Of a stretch of 64,000 bases of DNA, positions 33,480-40,152 are shown one piece after another (the stretch's first letter is position 1; every line of letters starts with the position of its first letter). The stretch is from Ramlibacter sp. PS4R-6 (GTDB lineage: Bacteria > Pseudomonadota > Gammaproteobacteria > Burkholderiales > Burkholderiaceae_C): NCBI RefSeq assembly GCF_037572775.1, contig NZ_JBBHKA010000001.1:62001-126000 (forward strand), written 5' to 3'. Under the pieces are notes generated by a model. That model was not told where the DNA came from and did no database searches. It saw nothing but the letters and a program-made list of their open reading frames with translations. Made by a program: the position numbers and the translations under genes.

Positions 33480-35747
33480 GTGACAGCCGTCATTGAATCG
33501 TCATCGGGCAAGGGCAAACAAGGTAAAGGCGCCCCCGCGGCGCCCAGCCCAGCCGCTGTCAACGCAGCCGCGGCCAGCTTCGCGGCGCTGACCGCCAAGC
33601 TCGATTACCTGGAACCGGCCGACGTCGAGCAGGTCCGCAAGGCCTACCGCTTCGCCGACGAGGCGCACCTGGGCCAGATCCGCGCCAGCGGCGAGCCCTA
33701 CATCACCCACCCCATCGCCGTCGCCTCGCAGTGCGCGGAATGGAAGCTCGATGCGCAGGCGCTCATGGCGGCGCTGTTGCACGATGCCATCGAGGACTGC
33801 GGGGTCTCCAAGTCGGAGCTGATCGAGCGCTTCGGCGCGCCGGTGGCGGACCTGGTGGACGGCCTCACCAAGCTGGACAAGCTGCAGTTCAACACGCGCG
33901 AGGAAAGCCAGGCCGAATCCTTCCGCAAGATGCTGCTGGCGATGGCGCGCGACGTGCGCGTCATCCTGATCAAGCTGGCCGACCGCACGCACAACATGCG
34001 CACGCTGGAAGACGTGCCGCGCGAGAAGTGGGCGCGCATCTCTTCCGAGACGCTGGACATCTACGCGCCGATCGCGCACCGCCTGGGCCTGAACGCGACG
34101 TACCGCGAGCTGCAGGAGCTCGCCTTCCGCTACCTGCAGCCGTGGCGGCACGCGATCCTCTCGAAGGCCGTGTCGAAGGCCCGCAGCCGCCGGCGCGACC
34201 TGATCCAGAAGGTGCAGAAGGAAGTCGAGAACGACCTGCACGCCGCCGGCCTGAAGGTGGAGATCGGGGGGCGCGAAAAGACGCTGTACTCCATCTACCG
34301 CAAGATGGAGGAAAAGCACCTGAGCTTCGCGCAGGTGACGGACATCTACGGCTTCCGCGTGATCGTGCCGACGGTGCTGGATTGCTACAAGGCGCTGGGT
34401 GTGCTGCACCAGATGTACAAGCCGGTGCCGGGCAAGTTCAAGGACCACATCGCGATCCCCAAGGTCAACGGCTACCAGTCGCTGCACACCACGGTGGTGG
34501 GCCCCTCGGGCGTGAACGTCGAGTTCCAGATGCGTACGCACCCGATGCACGTCGTCGCCGAATCGGGCGTGGCCGCGCACTGGCTGTACAAGGCCGACGA
34601 GATCGAGACCGACGCCAGCGACCGCCTGGGCACGAAGTGGCTCCAATCGCTGCTGGACATCCAGCACGAGACGCGCGACGCCGCCGAGTTCTGGGACCAC
34701 GTCAAGATCGACCTCTTCCCCGACGCCGTCTACGTCTTCACGCCCAAGAGCCAGATCATGGCCATGCCGCGCGGCGCGACGGTGGTCGATTTCGCCTATG
34801 CGATCCACAGCGACATCGGCGACCGCACGGTGGCCGCGCGCATCAACAACGTGCAGGTGCCGCTGCGCACCGAGCTGAAGAACGGCGACGTGGTCGAGGT
34901 GGTGACGGCGCCGGTGTCCACGCCGAATCCCGCGTGGCTTGGTTTCGTGCGCACGGGCCGCGCCCGCTCCAAGATCCGCCACCACCTCAAGTCGATGGCG
35001 CAGGCGGAGTCGAAGGAGCTGGGCGAAAAACTCCTCACGCAGGCCGTTCGCGCCGAAGGCCTGGAGAAGCTCCCGCCCGACGACGAGGCCTACCACCCCA
35101 TCTACGAGAAGCTCCTGCGTTTCACGGGCAACCGCACGCGCGACGAGCTGCTCACCGACGTCGGCCTGGGCAAGCGCATCGCCACCATCGTCGCCAAGCG
35201 CCTCGTCACGATGCTGGGCGAGATGGGGCAGAAGCCCAACGCGCTGTTGATCACGCGGGAGCGCTACACGGCGCACGAGAACGTGTCGCAGGGCGAGGTG
35301 ACGCTGGACGGCAGCGAAAACGCCTCGGTGCAGTTCGCCACCTGCTGCCGCCCCGTGCCCGGCGACAAGATCGTCGGCTACCTCGGGCGCGGCGAAGGCC
35401 TGGTCGTGCATTGCGACGACTGCGCCGTGGCCAAGCGGCTGCAGCACAAGGATGCCGAGCGCTTCATCGGCGTCGAGTGGGCCGACGAGCCGGTGCGCCC
35501 GTTCGAAACCAACCTGCTCGTCACCGTCGCCAATGGCAAGGGCGTGCTCGCGCGCGTCGCAGCGGCACTGGCCAGCGCCGAAGCCGACATCACGCACGTC
35601 GACATGGACGAGGAGCGGGCACAGGACGCCACCGACCTGCGCTTCCTCGTCGCCGTGCGCGACAAGGCGCACCTGGAGCAGGTGCTGCGCGTGCTCAAGC
35701 GCACGCCGTCCGTCATGAGGGCGTCGCGCGTCAGGCCTGGGCGCTAG
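33480..35747 (+). CDS. spoT: bifunctional (p)ppGpp synthetase/hydrolase SpoT
   Basis: 755 residues from the GTG at 33480. An earlier in-frame GTG lies within the terminator and is unlikely. HD hydrolase domain with the intact HDAIEDC at 101-107 and THPIA before it; RelA/SpoT synthetase domain with YGFRVIVPTVLDCYKALGVL and IAIPKVNGYQSLHTTVVGP; TGS domain around VYVFTPKSQIMAMPRGATVVDFAYAIHS; and a C-terminal ACT-like domain (NLLVTVANGKGVLARVAAAL). Both activities look intact. The last 17 bases overlap greB tail to tail. Confidence 0.96.
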   Translation: MTAVIESSSGKGKQGKGAPAAPSPAAVNAAAASFAALTAKLDYLEPADVEQVRKAYRFADEAHLGQIRASGEPYITHPIAVASQCAEWKLDAQALMAALLHDAIEDCGVSKSELIERFGAPVADLVDGLTKLDKLQFNTREESQAESFRKMLLAMARDVRVILIKLADRTHNMRTLEDVPREKWARISSETLDIYAPIAHRLGLNATYRELQELAFRYLQPWRHAILSKAVSKARSRRRDLIQKVQKEVENDLHAAGLKVEIGGREKTLYSIYRKMEEKHLSFAQVTDIYGFRVIVPTVLDCYKALGVLHQMYKPVPGKFKDHIAIPKVNGYQSLHTTVVGPSGVNVEFQMRTHPMHVVAESGVAAHWLYKADEIETDASDRLGTKWLQSLLDIQHETRDAAEFWDHVKIDLFPDAVYVFTPKSQIMAMPRGATVVDFAYAIHSDIGDRTVAARINNVQVPLRTELKNGDVVEVVTAPVSTPNPAWLGFVRTGRARSKIRHHLKSMAQAESKELGEKLLTQAVRAEGLEKLPPDDEAYHPIYEKLLRFTGNRTRDELLTDVGLGKRIATIVAKRLVTMLGEMGQKPNALLITRERYTAHENVSQGEVTLDGSENASVQFATCCRPVPGDKIVGYLGRGEGLVVHCDDCAVAKRLQHKDAERFIGVEWADEPVRPFETNLLVTVANGKGVLARVAAALASAEADITHVDMDEERAQDATDLRFLVAVRDKAHLEQVLRVLKRTPSVMRASRVRPGR

Positions 35748-36294
35748 CCGCCGGGTATTTCACGTCGAGGATTTCGACCTCGTGCACGCCAGCCGGCGTC
35801 ACGAGCTTCACCACGTCTCCCACCCGGCACTTCAGCAGCGCCCGCGCGATCGGCGAGATCCAGCTCACCTCGCCGTGCGCGTGGTCGGCCTCGTCGATGC
35901 CCTTGATCGTGACCGTGCGCTCCTCGCCGGTCTCGTCGGCGTAGGTCACCGTCGCGCCGAAGAACACCTGGTCGCTGCCGTGGTGCAGCGCGGGGTCGGC
36001 GACTTCGGCGATCTCCAGGCGCTTGGTCAGGAAGCGGATGCGGCGGTCGATCTCGCGCAGGCGCTTCTTGCCGTAGATGTAATCGCCGTTCTCGGAGCGG
36101 TCGCCGTTGCTCGCGGCCCAGTGCACCACCTCCACCACCTTGGGCCGCTCCTCGTCGATCAGCTGCAGCAGCTCCGCGCGCAGGCGCGCGTAGCCCTGCG
36201 GCGTGATGTAGTTTTTCGTGCCCGCGGGAATCTCCGGCAACGCGCCGTCTTCGTCCTCGTCGCCGTCGGTTTCCTTCGTGAACGCCTTGTTCAT
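35731..36294 (-). CDS. greB: transcription elongation factor GreB
   Basis: 187 residues from the ATG at 36294. The MNKAFTKE start is typical of GreB; an acidic insert (DGDEDEDG) follows, then the coiled-coil ITPQGYARLRAELLQLI ... GDRSENGDYIYGKKRLREIDRRI and the C-terminal FKBP-like domain (VFFGATVTYADETGEE, YPAAS end). It rescues backtracked RNA polymerase through transcript cleavage. Convergent with spoT; the pair is a frequent Burkholderiales arrangement. Confidence 0.94.
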   Translation of the reverse strand: MNKAFTKETDGDEDEDGALPEIPAGTKNYITPQGYARLRAELLQLIDEERPKVVEVVHWAASNGDRSENGDYIYGKKRLREIDRRIRFLTKRLEIAEVADPALHHGSDQVFFGATVTYADETGEERTVTIKGIDEADHAHGEVSWISPIARALLKCRVGDVVKLVTPAGVHEVEILDVKYPAASAQA

Positions 36295-36320
36295 GCGCGA
36301 AGGATATTCCAACGGCCCGG

Positions 36321-36348
36321 TCCTACAGTCGGATGGCAACAATCCTAC
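36321..36348. repeat. TCCTAC direct repeat with 22-base periodicity
   Basis: TCCTAC occurs at 36321-36326 and 36343-36348, exactly 22 bases apart (about two helical turns), in the 93-base gap between greB and the histidine-kinase-like gene. The word is the half-site of the palindromes at 39634 and 42487. Regulatory meaning is inferred. Confidence 0.3.
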
Positions 36349-36387
36349 GGATCGCCGCCTGTGCCTGAGGCACGATTCGCGCAGTAC

Positions 36388-37134
36388 ATGGCAGTCGCTA
36401 CACCCACCTCCGCGGCGGAGACCCGCGATCCCGAACCCCCGTTGGCCGCCCCCGGCAAGCGATCGCGCGCGGGCGCCGAAGCCGCGCGCTACGGTGTGCT
36501 GCGCCGCCTGGGCCCCGCGCTCAAGCACGACATGGTGGTGAACCTGCAGGCCATCGCGATGATGGCCGAGGTGATGAACGCCAAGCTCGACCGCGGCTCG
36601 CCGGACCCCGCCGAATTCCACGCCAGCATCGCCAAGCTCAACCGCATCGCGCGCGACGCCGTTGCCAATTGCCTGCAGGTCGCCGCGTGGCTGGTGCCGG
36701 GCGAAGACGAAGGCATCAAGCTGGCCGACGGCGTGAACGAGTGCGTGGCGCTGCTCGCCAGCAACTTCAACTTCCGCGGCTTCCTCGTCGAGGTGGACTG
36801 CCCCGAGACCGGTTTCCAGGTCTCGCGCGTCGCGCTGCGCAACCTGCTGATCGCGTCGCTCATCACGCTGACCGACGCCGCCTCGGGCCCGTCGCGCGTC
36901 GAAGTGAAGGCCGAAGTCGACGGCCCGACGGCCCAGGTGTCGGTGCGCATCACGCCGCGCGAAGACGAGTTCGAAGGCCTGCCTTACGAAGCCAGCTACC
37001 GCCAGCTCGACTGGGCCGACGTGCAGGCCCTGGCGCTGGCCGAAGGCGTGGACCTGGTGCGCGGCGACGACCACATCGCGCTGCGGCTGCCGCGGCACCT
37101 GGCGACGGCGCCGCTGCAGATCGCGCCGCACTGA
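36388..37134 (+). CDS. histidine-kinase-like signalling protein lacking ATPase motifs
   Basis: 248 residues from the ATG at 36388; an in-frame GTG nine codons upstream is possible. After a disordered N-terminus, residues 35-105 form a helical region with LKHDMVVNLQAIAMMAEVM (His47), reminiscent of a DHp/H-box (HD-x-x-N-x-L), then an alpha/beta C-terminal half (VSRVALRNLLIASLITLTDAA, VEVKAEVDGPTAQVSVRI). I see no N, G1 or G2 boxes, so it should not bind ATP as a kinase. It could be a phosphotransferase, or a kinase-derived regulator. Location beside a GGDEF-EAL enzyme and a lone receiver domain makes a signalling role likely. It ends 6 bases from the GGDEF-EAL gene. Confidence 0.6.
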   Translation: MAVATPTSAAETRDPEPPLAAPGKRSRAGAEAARYGVLRRLGPALKHDMVVNLQAIAMMAEVMNAKLDRGSPDPAEFHASIAKLNRIARDAVANCLQVAAWLVPGEDEGIKLADGVNECVALLASNFNFRGFLVEVDCPETGFQVSRVALRNLLIASLITLTDAASGPSRVEVKAEVDGPTAQVSVRITPREDEFEGLPYEASYRQLDWADVQALALAEGVDLVRGDDHIALRLPRHLATAPLQIAPH

Positions 37135-37140
37135 CCCCGG

Positions 37141-39597
37141 CTACCCCTTCCCCGCATCGATGAAGGCCTCGAGCTCGTCGATGCGCAGCGGCTTGCAGAA
37201 CAGGAAGCCCTGGTACTCGTAGCAGCCCTCGTTCGCCAGGAAGGCCCGCTGCTCCTCCGTCTCCACGCCCTCCGCCACCACACCGAGCCCCAGGCTGCGC
37301 GCCAGGTGGATGATGGTCCGCGCGATCGCCGCGTCATTGGCGTCGGTGAGGATGTCGCGCACGAACTCCTTGTCGATCTTCAATTGGTCCAGCGGCAGGC
37401 GCTTGAGGTACGACAGCGACGAATAGCCCATCCCGAAGTCGTCGAGCGACAGCGACACGCCCATCTCCTTCAGGCTCGCCATCTTGGCGGTCGTGACCTC
37501 GATGCCTTCGGCCAGCAGGCTTTCGGTGAGCTCCAGCTTGAGCTTGTGCGGCTCGATCTTCCAGTCGCGGATGGCGTGCATCACCTGGTCGACGAAGTCC
37601 GGGTCGCGGAACTGCCGCACGCTCACGTTCACCGCGATCGACAGGTGCTCGCGGCCCGGCTGCTTCTCCCACTTGGCCAGCTGCGCACAGGCCTGCTCGA
37701 TCACCCAGCGGCCGATGGGCACGATGAGCGACGTCTCCTCCGCGGTCGGGATGAACTCCGCCGGCGGGACCATGTCGCGCTGCGGGTGCTTCCAGCGCAG
37801 CAGCGCCTCCACGCCCGTCATGCGGCCGTCGGCGCCCACCTGCGGCTGGTAGTCGATGAGGAACTGGCCTTCGCGCCACGCCTGCCGCAGGTCCGTGGCC
37901 ATCGCGGCGTTCGCGGTGGCGGTGGCCTGCATCTCGGGATCGAAGAAGCGCACGGCGTTGCGGCCGGCGGCCTTGGCCTGGTACATCGCCAGGTCCGCCT
38001 GCTTGAGCAGCTCGCTCACCGTCCACGGCGTCTTGCCGAAGAGCGTGACGCCGATGCTGCAGGTGGAGTGGTGCAGGTAGCCGGAGAGCTGGTAGGGCTC
38101 GCCCAGCTTCTGCAGGATGCGCTCGCTCACGGCGCGCGCACCGGCCGTGGGCTCGAAGGGCTTCTGCCCGGTGTGCTGCAGCAGGATCACGAATTCGTCG
38201 CCGCCCAGGCGCGCGACCGTGTCGCCGCGCGCCACGCACGAACGCAAGCGCTCGGCCACCTGTTGCAGCAGCTGGTCGCCCTTCTGGTGGCCCAGCGTGT
38301 CGTTGAGCACCTTGAAGTTGTCCAGGTCGATGAACATCAGCGCGCCTTCGCGCGGCTTGTCGCCTTCGGACAGCGCGCGGTGCAGGCGGTCGAGCAGCAG
38401 CTGGCGGTTGGGCAGGCGCGTGAGCGGGTCGTAGAACGCCAGGTACTGGATCTTCTCCTCGGCCGTCTTGCGCTCGGTGATGTCGCGGCCCACCGCGACC
38501 CAGTGCGTCAGCTTGCGCTGCTCGTCCCACACGGGCGAGACCTCCAGGTCGACCCAGAAGGCCTCGCCGCTCTTCTTGTAATTGATGAGGTCGACGCGCG
38601 CGGGCTGCCACTGCTCCATCGCCTGGCGGATCTTGTCGAGCTCGCTGCGCTGCGTGCCGGGCCCTTGCAGCAGGCGCGGCGTGCGCCCCATCACCTCTTC
38701 CGGCGTGTAGCCCGTGCGGCGCTCGAAGGCCTCGTTGACGAACACGATGCGCGGGCCCGGCTCGGAGAACGGTCCCGCCTCCGTGATGATCACCAGGTCG
38801 TTCAGGCGCGCGATGCTGCCTTCCAGCAGCCGCAGCAGCTCCTGCGACTTGTGGCGCGCCGTCACGTCGCGCAGGTGCACCGCCATGCCGCCGCCGAACG
38901 GATAACCGCGCATCTCGATGCGCCCGGACAGCTGGGCATCGAGCTCTTCCGCCTCGAGCTTGTTGCCGGTGGTGAAGCTGCGGCGGAACTGCTCTTCCAG
39001 CCGCAGGCGCACCGTCTTCTGGAAGTAGTTCCAGATCGGGCGCCCCAGCAACTCGCGCGCGGGCCGGGCGAGCAGGCGCTCGGCCTGCTCGTTGAGGTAG
39101 GTGAAGCGCCCTTGCCGGTCGACGGTGGCGAACGCTTCGCCGCTGCCCATCGCGCCGCCCATGCTCACGGTGTGCCGCATCAGCGTGCCCGCGCGGTAGC
39201 CGTGCGGCGCGATCTCCTGCACCGCGCCTTCGACGCGGATCACCTCGCCCGTTTCGTCGCGCACCGGCTGGCCCACCGTGCGCACCCACGCGCGCCGGCC
39301 CTTGAGCGTGACGATCTGCATCTCCTCGTCGAACGGCGTGCCCGTGCTCGCGCAGCTTTCCACCAGCGCGTTGATCTTCTCGCGCCACTCGGGCGCGTAG
39401 AAGCCGAAGGGGTCGTCGCGCGGGGGCGTGAAGCCCGCGGGCGCATCGTGGATGGCGGCGAGCTGCTCGGACCACGCGATGTCGCCGGTCTGCGGATCGA
39501 GCGCCCACGCGCCGACGAACGCCGTGCGCTCCATGAGCGCGAGCAGGCTGTCCGCTTCGAGCAGCTTGTCGTTGCCGGTGGTTCGCGTGTCTTGCAT
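37141..39597 (-). CDS. PAS-PAS-PAS-GGDEF-EAL cyclic-di-GMP enzyme
   Basis: 818 residues from the ATG at 39597 (a TTG three codons upstream is the alternative). PAS1 about 20-130, PAS2 about 145-250, PAS3 about 255-375, GGDEF about 385-550, EAL about 565-815. The synthase motif is intact (LGGDEF, 464-469), but the inhibitory I-site Arg is Ala (ARGD at 456-459). The phosphodiesterase domain looks active: EALLRW (597 on), ELTESLL, LDDFGMGYSSLSYL and AEGVETEEQ. PAS3 is LOV-like (GRTPRLLQGPGTQ, LINYKKSGEAFWVDLEVSPV), but the photoreactive Cys is Pro307. No membrane helix, so it is a soluble sensor. A perfect palindrome lies at 39634-39649 just upstream. Confidence 0.93.
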   Translation of the reverse strand: MQDTRTTGNDKLLEADSLLALMERTAFVGAWALDPQTGDIAWSEQLAAIHDAPAGFTPPRDDPFGFYAPEWREKINALVESCASTGTPFDEEMQIVTLKGRRAWVRTVGQPVRDETGEVIRVEGAVQEIAPHGYRAGTLMRHTVSMGGAMGSGEAFATVDRQGRFTYLNEQAERLLARPARELLGRPIWNYFQKTVRLRLEEQFRRSFTTGNKLEAEELDAQLSGRIEMRGYPFGGGMAVHLRDVTARHKSQELLRLLEGSIARLNDLVIITEAGPFSEPGPRIVFVNEAFERRTGYTPEEVMGRTPRLLQGPGTQRSELDKIRQAMEQWQPARVDLINYKKSGEAFWVDLEVSPVWDEQRKLTHWVAVGRDITERKTAEEKIQYLAFYDPLTRLPNRQLLLDRLHRALSEGDKPREGALMFIDLDNFKVLNDTLGHQKGDQLLQQVAERLRSCVARGDTVARLGGDEFVILLQHTGQKPFEPTAGARAVSERILQKLGEPYQLSGYLHHSTCSIGVTLFGKTPWTVSELLKQADLAMYQAKAAGRNAVRFFDPEMQATATANAAMATDLRQAWREGQFLIDYQPQVGADGRMTGVEALLRWKHPQRDMVPPAEFIPTAEETSLIVPIGRWVIEQACAQLAKWEKQPGREHLSIAVNVSVRQFRDPDFVDQVMHAIRDWKIEPHKLKLELTESLLAEGIEVTTAKMASLKEMGVSLSLDDFGMGYSSLSYLKRLPLDQLKIDKEFVRDILTDANDAAIARTIIHLARSLGLGVVAEGVETEEQRAFLANEGCYEYQGFLFCKPLRIDELEAFIDAGKG

Positions 39598-39632
39598 GTG
39601 CTTCAAACGGTTCCTTGGGGCCCCACGGGGAC

Positions 39633-39650
39633 GGTAGGCTCGGTCCTACC
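39633..39650. promoter_or_regulatory. perfect palindrome GGTAGG-N6-CCTACC between GGDEF-EAL and receiver genes
   Basis: Six-base arms around a 6-base spacer, located 36 bases upstream of the GGDEF-EAL start (minus) and about 88 bases upstream of the receiver gene start (plus). Its core GTAGG-N6-CCTAC recurs exactly at 42487-42502. Arm length and spacing are those of CRP/FNR-type sites, though the sequence is not the CRP consensus. Confidence 0.45.
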
Positions 39651-39737
39651 CGCACTCGCGGGCAATTCCGCCGGGCCAGCGCAGAGCCACGCCAGCATCA
39701 TCAGGGCCCGGGCATCACTTTGCCCCAAGCAGTAGCC

Positions 39738-40139
39738 GTGCATCTGAAAGCCTTTGTCATCGAGGACAACGCGACCATTCGCGAAAACCTCATCGGGACC
39801 CTCGAGGAGCTGACCTGCGTGCAGGTCGCCGGCACGAGCGCGACCGAGGCCGAAGCGATGGCCTGGCTGTCGCAGAACGCCGACGGCTGGGACCTGGTGA
39901 TCGTCGACCTCTTCCTCAAGCAGGGCAGCGGCATCCACCTGGCCCAGTGCATCAAGCGCACGCGGCCCACGCAGAAGATCGTGGTCTTCTCCAACTACAT
40001 CAACGCCAGCGTGCGCAAGCGCTGCGCCCAGCTGGGCGTGGACGCGGTGTTCGACAAGTCCACCGAGATCGATTCGCTCGTCGACTACTGCGCGCATCAG
40101 TGCTTCCGCATCGCGCAGGCCCAAACGACCGCCGCCTGA
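39738..40139 (+). CDS. single-domain response regulator (receiver only)
   Basis: 133 residues if the GTG at 39738 is used (MHLKAFVIEDNATIRENL); a TTG at 39720 is the alternative and neither has a strong ribosome site. Receiver landmarks: acidic pair in VIEDN, phospho-acceptor Asp in LVIVDLFLKQGSG, the Ser/Thr switch in KIVVFSNYIN, and the Lys in VDAVFDKSTEID. No output domain. Such lone receivers relay phosphate or dock to partner proteins. It is divergent from the GGDEF-EAL gene and converges on the BcsB-like gene with a 13-base gap. Confidence 0.85.
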   Translation: MHLKAFVIEDNATIRENLIGTLEELTCVQVAGTSATEAEAMAWLSQNADGWDLVIVDLFLKQGSGIHLAQCIKRTRPTQKIVVFSNYINASVRKRCAQLGVDAVFDKSTEIDSLVDYCAHQCFRIAQAQTTAA

Positions 40140-40152
40140 GGCCGCGCGCCGT

